In this document: piece by piece, positions 48,709-56,449 of the stretch
How the letters are laid out: each line of letters starts with the position of its first letter
How positions within the stretch are numbered: position 1 is the first letter of the stretch
NCBI GenBank assembly: GCA_019115845.1
Contig: DXCU01000059.1
Location: 1-64,000 of the forward strand
Reading direction: 5' to 3'
DNA length: 64,000 nt
From: Candidatus Rubneribacter avistercoris
GTDB taxonomy: Bacteria > Actinomycetota > Coriobacteriia > Coriobacteriales > Eggerthellaceae
Translations under genes and position numbers: made by a program
The notes under the pieces: model-generated
The model's input: only the letters and a program-made list of their open reading frames with translations
Told to the model about the DNA's origin: nothing
Database searches by the model: none

Positions 48709-48765
48709 TGTCAATCCTGGTTTACCAGAGAGGAAGGGTTTCCCGCTGTTAAACCAGGATTGACA
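48709..48765. repeat. Short palindromic element (locus 2b)
   Basis: TGTCAATCCTGGTTTA (48709-48724) and its exact reverse complement (48750-48765) form a hairpin with a 25-base loop. Each arm is a copy of the 20-bp motif also found at loci 1 and 2a. Confidence 0.85.
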
Positions 48766-48917
48766 CGGACCCGTTTTGACCAATCCTCGGGCCGGGCTTC
48801 TCCTGATCAGGTGCTTCGGAAGGCCCTTCCCGCCCGATGGGCAGCCGACGGTCGGGGCTTTCCGAAGCTCCTCCCAGGGAAAACGGCTCTGACCATATTG
48901 CTGCGGAAAAGGGAAGC

Positions 48918-49205
48918 GTGAAGGATCACGCAGGAGGGATGGCAAGCGTTGTGCTGACTGGCCGCGGAACGATCCTCGAGGCCGACCCGTACGCCCTGCA
49001 AGCGCTTGCCTTGATGCGCGATTCAGGGGAGGAGGGCGAGCAAGAAGCGCTTTTCGACTCCTCGGGTCATGCTGGGTCCCTTCCCGTGGAACTTGACGAG
49101 TACCGTCCCGGGGATGAAGCGGAGGCCACCTACTTCAAGGTGAAGCGGGCTTCCGGTGGTCTTGCGGGCGAGTCTCTGACGGTTGTGTGCTCGGTTTCCG
49201 AGTAG
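48918..49205 (+). CDS. Small protein of unknown function
   Basis: A 95-aa frame with coding-like composition and no recognised domain. It is acidic, probably strand-rich (ASVVLTGRGTILEADPY; EATYFKVKRASGG; ESLTVVCSVSE), and has no signal or membrane segment. I chose GTG 48918, preceded by AAAAGGGA. The ATG at 48939 is alternative but its AGGAGGG touches the start codon. It lies alone between palindromic repeats and tRNA-Phe. The call is tentative. Confidence 0.45.
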   Translation: MKDHAGGMASVVLTGRGTILEADPYALQALALMRDSGEEGEQEALFDSSGHAGSLPVELDEYRPGDEAEATYFKVKRASGGLAGESLTVVCSVSE

Positions 49206-49305
49206 CTCTCCCCGCAGCGCCCTTTCGCAGGCATTTTGCAGCGTCTTTGTTCGCCGGCTTGCCCATCCTCATGCCGCTTCTCAAAAGGTCTGGCAAAACT
49301 TGTGT

Positions 49306-49334
49306 TTGACCGTTACGGGAGCGATTGCTATAAT
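49306..49334 (+). promoter_or_regulatory. Promoter of tRNA-Phe
   Basis: TTGACC (49306-49311), a 17-bp spacer and TATAAT (49329-49334) with an upstream TGC. A near-consensus promoter 31 bases before the tRNA. Confidence 0.85.
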
Positions 49335-49365
49335 ACCGTTTCGCGTCCGCAAGGGCGTAGGATAT

Positions 49366-49441
49366 GGTCGGGTAGCTCAGTTGGTAGAGCAGGGGACTGA
49401 AAATCCCCGTGCCGGCGGTTCAAGTCCGTCTCCGACCACCA
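49366..49441 (+). tRNA. tRNA-Phe (anticodon GAA)
   Basis: Cloverleaf of 76 nt with acceptor GGTCGGG/TCCGACC, anticodon loop CTGAAAA giving GAA, GGTTCAAGTCC T arm and encoded CCA. Only 66 bases before purE, so read-through transcription is possible. Confidence 0.96.
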
Positions 49442-49507
49442 TGAGAACCCAAGGCCCGCAGATCGCGGGCCTTTTTGCGATTTGGGAGCACATAGGAAGG
49501 AGCGCGA

Positions 49508-49978
49508 ATGTCCAGCGAAGAGAAAAGCCCGGTCGTCGGCATCATCATGGGGTCGGAAAGCGACATGCCCGCCATGGAGCCGTGCATGAAGCAGCTCGAC
49601 GAGTTCGGCGTGCCGTACGAGGTGAAGGTGGCCAGCGCGCATCGCAAGCCCGCCGAGGTGCACGAGTGGGCAAGCTCTGCGCACGAGCGCGGCATCCGCG
49701 TGATCGTGGCGGCGGCGGGCAAGGCGGCTCATCTGGGCGGCGTGGTGGCGGCCTACACGCCCAACCCCGTGATCTGCGTGCCCATGAAGACGAGCGACTT
49801 GGGCGGCCTCGACTCGCTGCTGTCCATGGTGCAGATGCCCTCCGGCGTGCCGGTGGCCTGCGTGGCCATCAACGGCGCGAAGAACGCCGCCATCCTGGCC
49901 GTGCAGATCCTCGGCACCGGCTGCGACGAGGAGCGTCAGAAGATCGTCGATTTCAAGCGCGCCATGGCCGAGGCGTAA
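49508..49978 (+). CDS. purE: N5-carboxyaminoimidazole ribonucleotide mutase
   Basis: A 156-aa class I PurE: GIIMGSESDMP at the start, VASAHRKPAE with the catalytic His, AAAGKAAHLGGVVA and PVICVPMKTSDLGGLDSLLSMVQMP. It rearranges N5-CAIR to CAIR in purine synthesis; a purK partner is not in the window. RBS AGGAAGGAG. Confidence 0.97.
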   Translation: MSSEEKSPVVGIIMGSESDMPAMEPCMKQLDEFGVPYEVKVASAHRKPAEVHEWASSAHERGIRVIVAAAGKAAHLGGVVAAYTPNPVICVPMKTSDLGGLDSLLSMVQMPSGVPVACVAINGAKNAAILAVQILGTGCDEERQKIVDFKRAMAEA

Positions 49979-50004
49979 AGCCGGCGCCGCAAGGGACGTG
50001 GATC

Positions 50005-50050
50005 GAAGAGGGGCGGACGCCGCGTTCGAGGCGCCCGCCCCTCTTCTTCT
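50005..50050. terminator. Bidirectional terminator
   Basis: GAAGAGGGGCGGACGCC pairs with GGCGCCCGCCCCTCTTCTTC. It separates the convergent purE and zinc-ribbon genes. On both strands the outer part of the stem reads as pyrimidine/T-rich. Confidence 0.65.
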
Positions 50051-50072
50051 CGTTGCGGTGTCGATTGCCGCG

Positions 50073-50372
50073 TTAGTCGCCGAATTCGAAGAGGTCGCTG
50101 AGGAAATCGCCCCGCTTCTTCTTTTTGTAGGGCTTGCGGTAGTCGCGGTCCTCGTAGCGCCTGTCCGAGCGGCGATAGTCATCATCGTAGCGGTGTTCTT
50201 CGCGGTAGGGCGCCGCTGCGGGCATCGGTGCCGCCGAGGCGTTCGAGCGCTCGATGATCTTGTCCAGCTCGCCACGGTCAAGCCATACGCCGCGGCATTG
50301 CGGGCAGTAATCGATCTCGATTCCTTGACGCTCGCTCATGACCAGGTCAACGTTGCAGACAGGGCATTTCAT
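50073..50372 (-). CDS. Zinc-ribbon (zf-TFIIB type) protein
   Basis: A 99-aa protein with CPVC at residues 3-6 and CPQCRGVWLDRGEL at about 23-36, a TFIIB-type zinc ribbon followed by a Tyr/Arg/Asp-rich linker and a basic KKKKRGDFL segment. The family occurs widely in bacteria; the function is unknown. Start ATG 50372 after GAGAGAGCAGG. The frame continues upstream to 50441 but the conserved N-terminal MKCPVC supports this start. Confidence 0.85.
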   Translation of the reverse strand: MKCPVCNVDLVMSERQGIEIDYCPQCRGVWLDRGELDKIIERSNASAAPMPAAAPYREEHRYDDDYRRSDRRYEDRDYRKPYKKKKRGDFLSDLFEFGD

Positions 50373-50484
50373 GGTATACCTGCTCTCTCTCGGGTACACG
50401 GAAAATGGTATCGAAGGCGCACGTCGCGGGTGACGTCGCAAGAAAACCGTTACCTCGATTTGACATTCGAGCCCTTCTCAGATG

Positions 50485-50845
50485 GCCGGCGCCCGGTGTG
50501 GGCGCGTTTTGCGGCGGAGGGCTTCCCTTCGCAAGGCGCCTGATGCGGGCGCGTCCGCGGTGGGCGGCTTTCTTTCGCGGATCCCTTCGCGAGGGCGGCG
50601 ACCTCTTTGCAGGACCCCAGTGCAGATGCGTCCGCGGCGGGCGGATCCCCTTCGCAGGGTTCCCGGCACGGGCGCGTTCGCGGCGACGGACAGCTCCTTT
50701 TCGCAGGACTCTCAGTGCAGATGTGCTCACGGCGGGCGGTGCCCTTTCGCAGATGCGCTTGCGACGGGCGGCGGACTCCCTTCGCGGGGCGCGTCCGCGA
50801 AGGGCAGAGGCTCCCTTTCGTAGATGCGTCCTGGCGGGCTTGGGC
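50485..50845. repeat. Degenerate ~40-50-bp repeat array upstream of iorA
   Basis: About eight irregular units share GATGCGTCCGCGGCGGGCGG and CCCTTCGCAGG blocks. All six frames are open by GC bias but no real gene is supported. The array ends just before the iorA promoter and parS site 7. Confidence 0.65.
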
Positions 50846-50851
50846 GCATTT

Positions 50852-50859
50852 GCTATCAT
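50852..50859 (+). promoter_or_regulatory. Extended -10 promoter of iorAB
   Basis: TGC before TATCAT (50854-50859) is an extended -10; the start point would be near 50866, immediately before parS site 7. Confidence 0.45.
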
Positions 50860-50870
50860 GGCGGAAGGGG

Positions 50871-50886
50871 TGTTTCACGTGAAACA
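50871..50886. promoter_or_regulatory. parS site 7
   Basis: Exact TGTTTCACGTGAAACA in a 22-bp palindrome (50868-50889), 36 bases before the iorA start codon, in its predicted leader. Confidence 0.92.
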
Positions 50887-50922
50887 CCCGCTTGTGCGAC
50901 CAGAGCGGGGGCGGCGGAGATC

Positions 50923-52944
50923 ATGGCAAAGAAACTGCTGATGGGAAATGAGGCGTTCGCCCATGCGGCGCTTGAGGCGGGCGTGCGCGTGGTGGCGGGG
51001 TATCCCGGCACGCCTTCGTCGGAGCTTATCGAAACGGTGGCCCGGTTGCATGCGGCAGGTTCCGCGCGCGGCGTGCACGTGGAATGGTCCACCAACGAGA
51101 AGGCCGCGCTCGAGCTTTTGGCCGGCGCGTCGTATGCGGGCGCGCGCTGCCTGTTCACCTGCAAGCAGGTGGGCCTCAACGTGGCCAGCGATGCGCTCAT
51201 GAGCCTGAACTACGTGGGTGTGAAAGGCGGCCTCGTGCTGTTCGTGGCCGACGATCCCGGCCCCATCTCGTCGCAGACCGAGCAGGACACGCGCCGGTTC
51301 GCCTCCTTCGCGAAGCTGCCCGTGCTTGATCCCTCCACGCCTGACGAGGGCTTCGCCATGATGCGCGCCGCGTTCGACCTCTCGGAGCGCTATCGCACGC
51401 CCGTCATCGTGCGGCCCACCACGCGCATCAACCACGCCTCGACGTTTTTCGAGGTGGCGGACGTCACCGAGGCTCGCCCGGTGCCGGAAGAGGGCTTCGA
51501 GCGTCATCCCAAGTGGGTCATCTTCCCGCGCCGCGCCTTCGAGGCGCATGGCGAGATCAACGAGCGGCTGCCGCAGATCGCGCACGATTTCGCGCATGAT
51601 TCGGCGTTGGCGGCGTTCAACCCGGTGTCGGAAGGGGACGCGCCCGGCGCGGCGGGCGGTGCCCCGCGCTTTGGCATCATGGCGGGCGGCGTGTCGGCGG
51701 CGTATGCGCGCGAAGCGCTGCGCATGCTGGAAGAGCGAGCCGCCGCAGCGGGCGTTGAGCTGCCCGCGTACCGCTTCATGCAGGTGGGGACGCCCTACCC
51801 GTTCCCGACGGAGGCCGTGGCTGCGTTTGCGGAAGGGCTTGGCGAGGTGCTGGTGCTGGAGGAGCTTGACTGCTTCCTGGAAGACGAGCTGCTTGCGTTT
51901 TGCGGTGCGACGCACGGCTCGTTCGCCGTACGCGGCAAGCTGACCGGCGATGCCCGTGATCGCGGCGAGAACGACGTGGACGATATCGTCGCTCGCATCG
52001 CGGCGTTCTTCGGGCTGGACGAGCTTGCCTTTGCGTGCGCGCCCGCCGCAACCTACGACGCCCCTGCCGACGATCCGCTTCCCGTGCGCCCGCCGGTGCT
52101 GTGCGCAGGTTGTCCGCACAGGGGCAGCTTCTACGCCGTCAAGCGCGCGCTGGGCACGACGCCCGCCGTGTTCTGCGGCGACATCGGCTGTTACACGCTG
52201 GGCAACGCCAAGCCGCTCGATGCGGTGGACACGTGTTTGTGCATGGGCGCGGGCATCACCATGGCGCAGGGATTCGCCGTGGCCGAACCGCACAAGAAGG
52301 CGCTCGCGTTCGTGGGCGATTCGACGTTTTTCGCAAGCGGCCTGCCCGGCGTCGTGAACGCCGTGTACAACGGCCACGACATCACGGTATGCGTGCTCGA
52401 CAACGCCACCACCGCCATGACCGGCTCGCAGCCGCATCCCGGCACCGGCGTCACGCTCATGGGGCCGCGTCGCGCGCCGGTGTCCATCGAGCGCGTGCTG
52501 GAAGCTGTTGGCGTGGAGGTTATCGTGCATGCGGATCCGCTTGATCTGGAGGGTTCCATTGCCGCTGCGTGCACGGCCATCGACCACGAGGGGCCGTCGG
52601 CCGTGCTGTTCGAAAGCCCCTGCATCCAGCTGGCGAAGCCGGGTGCGCCGGCAGCCGTGGACGCGCAGACGTGCACCGGCTGCAAGAAGTGCATCACCGA
52701 GATAGGCTGCCCCGCCATCGGCTTTAACGCCGACGCGCGCGGGCCGCGCAGCAAGGAGCGCGGCCAGGCGTTCGTGGACGCAAGCCTGTGCACCGGCTGC
52801 GGCTTGTGCGTGCAGGTGTGCCCCTTCGACGCGCTCTCCGCTCCGTCGGATGTTGCGGATTCTCTTGCTCGTGTGAGCGAACCTGCGGGGCGCAACGATG
52901 TTTCACGTGAAACATCGTCGGCGGAAGGAGGGTCCCATGCGTAA
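50923..52944 (+). CDS. iorA: Indolepyruvate:ferredoxin oxidoreductase, alpha subunit
   Basis: A 673-aa TPP-dependent subunit. The N-terminal pyrimidine-binding half starts MAKKLLMGNEAFAHAALEAG with GYPGTPSSE. The PP domain has CAGCPHRGSFY, GDIGCYTLG and GDSTFFASG. Two C-terminal 4Fe-4S motifs are CTGCKKCITEIGCP and CTGCGLCVQVCPF. With IorB it oxidatively decarboxylates aryl-2-oxoacids (from Trp, Phe, Tyr) to aryl-acetyl-CoA, reducing ferredoxin. ATG 50923 is at the conserved N-terminus; the ribosome site is weak (CGGAG). The last 8 bases overlap iorB. The 3' end contains parS site 8 in frame, encoding NDVSRETS after the last cluster. Confidence 0.95.
   Translation: MAKKLLMGNEAFAHAALEAGVRVVAGYPGTPSSELIETVARLHAAGSARGVHVEWSTNEKAALELLAGASYAGARCLFTCKQVGLNVASDALMSLNYVGVKGGLVLFVADDPGPISSQTEQDTRRFASFAKLPVLDPSTPDEGFAMMRAAFDLSERYRTPVIVRPTTRINHASTFFEVADVTEARPVPEEGFERHPKWVIFPRRAFEAHGEINERLPQIAHDFAHDSALAAFNPVSEGDAPGAAGGAPRFGIMAGGVSAAYAREALRMLEERAAAAGVELPAYRFMQVGTPYPFPTEAVAAFAEGLGEVLVLEELDCFLEDELLAFCGATHGSFAVRGKLTGDARDRGENDVDDIVARIAAFFGLDELAFACAPAATYDAPADDPLPVRPPVLCAGCPHRGSFYAVKRALGTTPAVFCGDIGCYTLGNAKPLDAVDTCLCMGAGITMAQGFAVAEPHKKALAFVGDSTFFASGLPGVVNAVYNGHDITVCVLDNATTAMTGSQPHPGTGVTLMGPRRAPVSIERVLEAVGVEVIVHADPLDLEGSIAAACTAIDHEGPSAVLFESPCIQLAKPGAPAAVDAQTCTGCKKCITEIGCPAIGFNADARGPRSKERGQAFVDASLCTGCGLCVQVCPFDALSAPSDVADSLARVSEPAGRNDVSRETSSAEGGSHA
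52899..52914. promoter_or_regulatory. parS site 8 (inside iorA)
   Basis: Exact TGTTTCACGTGAAACA in a 24-bp palindrome (52895-52918), within the iorA reading frame and 22 bases upstream of the iorB start. Confidence 0.92.
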
Positions 52945-53530
52945 CGTGCTGCTGGCGGGTGTGGGCGGGCAGGGCACCGTCCTTGCGGCGAAGGTGCTGG
53001 CCCAGGCCGCGCAGGAGAAGGGCTGGCAGGTGCGCACCGCCGAGACCATCGGTATGGCGCAGCGCGGAGGCAACGTGGTGTCGCATGTGCGCATGGGCGA
53101 TGCGGGCGAAGAGGTGCATGCGCCGCTTGTGGCGCGGGGCGCGGCCGACCTCGTGATAGCGTTCGAGCCGGCCGAAGCCGCGCGCGTGCTGCCCTACCTT
53201 GCGCCCGACGGCGTGCTCGTCACCGCCACGACGCCCGTCCAGCCGGTGACCGTCGCGCTCTCGGGGCGCCCCTACCGCGCGGACGCCATCGTCGCGCGCC
53301 TGGAGGCGCAGATCGCGGGCACCCCGGCGCGTTTGGTGGCCGTGGACGATGCCGCGCTCGTGGCGCGCGTGGGCAGTCGCAAGGCGCTCAACACGCTGCT
53401 GCTGGCCCGCGCGCTGTCCGTCGGCCGCATCCCGCTTGACCTTGACGACCTGCGCCGCGCCATCGAAGCCTGCGTGAAGCCCGCCTACGTCCCCCTCAAC
53501 CTGGCCGCCATCGACGCCGCAACCGCATGA
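52937..53530 (+). CDS. iorB: Indolepyruvate:ferredoxin oxidoreductase, beta subunit
   Basis: A 197-aa gamma-type subunit of the 2-oxoacid oxidoreductases: MRNVLLAGVGGQGTVLAAKVLAQAA, AETIGMAQRGGNVVSHVRMGD, and DLVIAFEPAEAARVLPYL. It completes IorA by binding CoA and closing the active site. ATG 52937 follows GGAAGGAGGG and overlaps iorA by 8 bases, so translation is coupled. Confidence 0.95.
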   Translation: MRNVLLAGVGGQGTVLAAKVLAQAAQEKGWQVRTAETIGMAQRGGNVVSHVRMGDAGEEVHAPLVARGAADLVIAFEPAEAARVLPYLAPDGVLVTATTPVQPVTVALSGRPYRADAIVARLEAQIAGTPARLVAVDDAALVARVGSRKALNTLLLARALSVGRIPLDLDDLRRAIEACVKPAYVPLNLAAIDAATA

Positions 53531-53627
53531 GGGAACCCGCCTTGGGAAGTGACGGGCCGCTTGCCGAAGAGAGCGGCGTGTGGGAGGCGGACACGGCCAA
53601 GGAGCCGGTGGCGTTCTCGTCTGTCAT

Positions 53628-53664
53628 GCCGGACGGGTCCGTGCTTGGGCCCGTCCGGCGTTTC
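53628..53664. terminator. Terminator between iorB and fic
   Basis: GCCGGACGGG (53628-53637) pairs with CCCGTCCGGC (53650-53659), followed by GTTTC. It separates two convergent genes. Confidence 0.6.
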
Positions 53665-53672
53665 ATGCGGTC

Positions 53673-54398
53673 TTACGGCATCTCGGAAAGCAAGCGGCAG
53701 ACGCCTCGCTCGCGCATCTTTTCCTCGAAGCGCTCCTGGCATTTTATTAGCACATCGATGAAGTATTCGGCATCTCCTTGCGTTTGGGCTACTTCCAGCC
53801 AGGCTTTGTAGGAGTCGCCGTATTCTTGGTCGATCACAATCAGGTCGATATCGTTCTCGATGCATTGTTTGAGCATAAGGAAGCGCCCGATGCGTCCGTT
53901 CCCGTCTTGAAAAGGGTGGATGTGTTCGAACCTGATGTGGAATGCGGCAATGGACTCCAGGTTGTGCGGACGCGATTCCCAATCGGAAAGAAGGCTTTCC
54001 ATCGCGTCGTTCACATCGCTTGGCAAAGCCACCTGGACGCCGGAGTTGCGTATCCTGTTCGGGATGACCTTGTATCGACCGGAGAATCCGTCTGCCGCAG
54101 CCTGCGTCTTGTCCATCAGGATGGCGTTGAGCTTGCACAGGAAGTCCTTGTCGATTGGGTCTCCCAGCGAGTCGATGACGAATCCGAAAGCATCGATGGA
54201 GTTTTTCGTCTCCAGCACGTCATCGATGGTGTGACTGCCGGTCACGAGGCCGCTTTCCACGAGCTTTTCAAGCTCTGCTTCGCTGAACGTCGAACCTTCC
54301 AACTTGTTGGAATGGAAAAGGAATTCGGGCATGATGTCATTGTAGGCAGAGTTCGGTGCTTTTTTCAGCAGCTTCATATGTTCGATGCTAATTCTCAT
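53673..54398 (-). CDS. Fic-domain protein (predicted AMP/nucleotidyl transferase)
   Basis: A 241-aa Fic protein. The active-site motif HPFQDGNGRIGR has the catalytic His and the anion-binding loop. Near the N-terminus, SNKLEG matches the (S/T)xxxE(G/N) inhibitory motif, so this is a class II, self-inhibited Fic enzyme. Such proteins transfer AMP or other nucleotides onto hydroxyl groups of target proteins. No antitoxin gene is adjacent. It is on the minus strand between iorAB and paaK. The start ATG at 54398 follows GAGGAG. Confidence 0.88.
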   Translation of the reverse strand: MRISIEHMKLLKKAPNSAYNDIMPEFLFHSNKLEGSTFSEAELEKLVESGLVTGSHTIDDVLETKNSIDAFGFVIDSLGDPIDKDFLCKLNAILMDKTQAAADGFSGRYKVIPNRIRNSGVQVALPSDVNDAMESLLSDWESRPHNLESIAAFHIRFEHIHPFQDGNGRIGRFLMLKQCIENDIDLIVIDQEYGDSYKAWLEVAQTQGDAEYFIDVLIKCQERFEEKMRERGVCRLLSEMP

Positions 54399-54573
54399 GT
54401 TGTCTCCTCGGCGGTTCGACTTCCTGCGGACGGAGGATGCGGCTTTCGATTATACCGTGCTTGCAAGAGTCGTTTTCGGCCTGATGCTGAAAAGGAGGGG
54501 CGCGCTTGCTTGCGCCGACGAACTGGACGGGCGGACCCGTCGGGGGAAGGCGGCGGACATTCTTTGCTTTTAT

Positions 54574-54582
54574 TGCTATTGT
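54574..54582 (+). promoter_or_regulatory. Extended -10 promoter
   Basis: TTGC directly before TATTGT (54577-54582) is an extended -10, 66 bases before the gene at 54648. Confidence 0.35.
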
Positions 54583-54647
54583 AGGTGCAGGATTGTGGGC
54601 GCAGGTTGGCGAAGGCACTTGGCTCTGGCATCTGAACGGGAGGGACC

Positions 54648-54956
54648 ATGCGCATAACGTACGACTCCGCATTGCGCGATTATATGGCGCGTAAGAATTT
54701 GCCGCACATCGTTGTGGATGCGTGCTTCGCCAAGACGTGCGGGGGCGCCATTGCCGAGCTGGACGTCCAGCTTGCCGACGAGGCCCGAGCCGCCAAGCTG
54801 CGTCCGCGAGCGCGCGCCGTGCACGCAGGGGAGATGGGTGACGTCCTGGTCATGGCGCGCGAGCTTGAGGTGGATGAGCAGGTTGTCTTCCGTCTCAAGC
54901 GTTTTCTTGGGCTAGCGGAAGTGGTCGCCGAAGGCATTCGCGCGTACCGCTTCTGA
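54648..54956 (+). CDS. Small cysteine-containing protein of unknown function
   Basis: A 102-aa protein, not recognised with certainty. The start MRITYDSALRDYMARKNLPHIVV resembles IscA/CC-Se-motif small proteins, and two cysteines follow in ACFAKTCGGA (C26 and C31), possibly a metal or redox site. The second half is helical and basic. No signal peptide. RBS GGGAGG. It lies 249 bases from the divergent fic gene; a shared function is not shown. Confidence 0.6.
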   Translation: MRITYDSALRDYMARKNLPHIVVDACFAKTCGGAIAELDVQLADEARAAKLRPRARAVHAGEMGDVLVMARELEVDEQVVFRLKRFLGLAEVVAEGIRAYRF

Positions 54957-55024
54957 TACCGCTGTCAGAAGGCTTCGCACGAGGCGCTTTTGGGCCGTTG
55001 GCGTTGGAAACCCGGCACTCGCCC

Positions 55025-55053
55025 TTTGCATTCCCGGCCCCTTCACCTACAAT
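55025..55053 (+). promoter_or_regulatory. Candidate paaK promoter
   Basis: TTTGCA (55025-55030), a 17-bp spacer and TACAAT (55048-55053). Confidence 0.5.
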
Positions 55054-55128
55054 AGGGCGCATGACGAACCTGTTTCACATCTCCGCTTTGCAAGCCGTGC
55101 CGTTCGGCTCGGCCGGTCGATGGCTTTA

Positions 55129-55159
55129 GCTTCAAGACCCGCGCCTGCGGGCTTGAAGC
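55129..55159 (+). promoter_or_regulatory. Hairpin in the paaK leader
   Basis: GCTTCAAGACCCGC (55129-55142) pairs with GCGGGCTTGAAGC (55147-55159) with one bulge. There is no U-tract, so it is not a standard terminator. It sits ~50 bases before the start codon in a ~145-base leader. Confidence 0.5.
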
Positions 55160-55207
55160 ATGCCCATATCCCGCACCTGTTGCCATCGACTTGGAAAGAG
55201 GCTCCTC

Positions 55208-56449
55208 ATGCAGCTCACCCCTGAACAGTTCAACCTGATCAAGCAGCAGTTCACCACGCTCAAAGACCGCTCGCCCTTCTATGCGGAGAAGTTCGCGGAC
55301 ATCGATCTTGCCGACGTCCAAACGCAAGAAGACTTCGAGAAGCTGCCGTTTTCCGAGAAGGACGACCTGCGCCGCGCCTACCCGTTGGGCCTGCAGGCCG
55401 TGCCCGACGAGGAAGTGGTGCGCATCCACAGCTCCAGCGGCACCACGGGCACGCCGGTCATCATCCCCTACACCCAGCAGGACGTGGTCGACTGGGCCAT
55501 CCAGTTCGCGCGCTGCTACGAGACGGCGGGCATCACGCGCTCCGACCGCATCCAGATCACGCCCGGCTACGGCCTGTGGACCGCCGGCATAGGCTTTCAG
55601 CTGGGCGCCGAGCGCCTGGGCGCCATGGCCATTCCCATGGGTCCCGGCAACACCGAAAAGCAGCTGAAGATGATGCAGGACCTGCGCTCCACCGTGCTGT
55701 GCGCCACCAGCTCCTATGCGCTGCTTTTGGCCGAGGAGATAGCTAAGCGCGGCATCCGCGACCAGCTGCGTTTGCGCAAAGGCGTCATCGGCAGCGAGCG
55801 CTGGGGCGACAAGATGCGCGCTCGCATAGCCGGCGAGCTGGGCGTGGAGATCTTCGACATCTACGGCCTCACCGAGGTGTACGGCCCGGGCATCGGCATC
55901 TCGTGCAGCGAGCACCACGGCATGCACGTGTGGTCCGACTACGTCTACGTTGAGGTGGTGGACCCCAAGACCGGCGATCCGCTGCCCGACGGCGAGGTGG
56001 GCGAGCTTGTGCTCACCACGCTGCGCAAGCAGGGCGCGCCGCTCATCCGCTACCGCACGCACGACCTCACGCGCATCATCCCCGGCGACTGCGCCTGCGC
56101 GCACGGCGGCAGGCATCCGCGCATCGACACGCTGACGGGCCGTACCGACGACATGTTCAAGGTGAAGGGCTGCAACCTCTTCCCCGCCCAGGTGGAGGAG
56201 GTTATCGCCGCCACCGACGGCACGTCGAGCGAGTACCAGGTGATGATAGAGAACATCAGCGGCAAGGACGTGCTCACCGTGCTGTTCGAGACGCCGCTGG
56301 AAGGCGAGGCGAAGGCCCGCGCCGAAGAGGAGCTGGCTCTCATCTTCAAGGCGAAGTGCGGCTGCACCCCCGACGCCAAAGGCGTTCCCATGGGCGAGCT
56401 GCCGCGCAGCGAGAAGAAAACCAAGCGCATCTTCGACAGCCGCTACTAG
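55208..56449 (+). CDS. paaK: Phenylacetate-CoA ligase family enzyme
   Basis: A 413-aa acyl-adenylate-forming enzyme. The AMP-binding motif IHSSSGTTGTPVIIPYT is at about 75-92. YGLTEVYGPG and TGRTDDMFKVKGCNLFPAQVEE in the C-terminal domain are typical of PaaK. It interconverts aryl acetates and their CoA esters. With IorAB nearby the likely role is to conserve energy from the aryl-acetyl-CoA made by oxidative decarboxylation. ATG 55208 follows GGAAAGAGG. Confidence 0.92.
   Translation: MQLTPEQFNLIKQQFTTLKDRSPFYAEKFADIDLADVQTQEDFEKLPFSEKDDLRRAYPLGLQAVPDEEVVRIHSSSGTTGTPVIIPYTQQDVVDWAIQFARCYETAGITRSDRIQITPGYGLWTAGIGFQLGAERLGAMAIPMGPGNTEKQLKMMQDLRSTVLCATSSYALLLAEEIAKRGIRDQLRLRKGVIGSERWGDKMRARIAGELGVEIFDIYGLTEVYGPGIGISCSEHHGMHVWSDYVYVEVVDPKTGDPLPDGEVGELVLTTLRKQGAPLIRYRTHDLTRIIPGDCACAHGGRHPRIDTLTGRTDDMFKVKGCNLFPAQVEEVIAATDGTSSEYQVMIENISGKDVLTVLFETPLEGEAKARAEEELALIFKAKCGCTPDAKGVPMGELPRSEKKTKRIFDSRY

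Noticed and set aside
50405-50941. A gene in the open frames upstream of iorA
   Set aside because: All frames are open because of GC-rich repeat units; there is no ribosome site, domain or consistent frame.
52898-52936. iorB starting at the upstream in-frame ATG in parS
   Set aside because: The conserved MRNVLLAGVGGQG and the GGAAGGAGGG ribosome site support the ATG at 52937.
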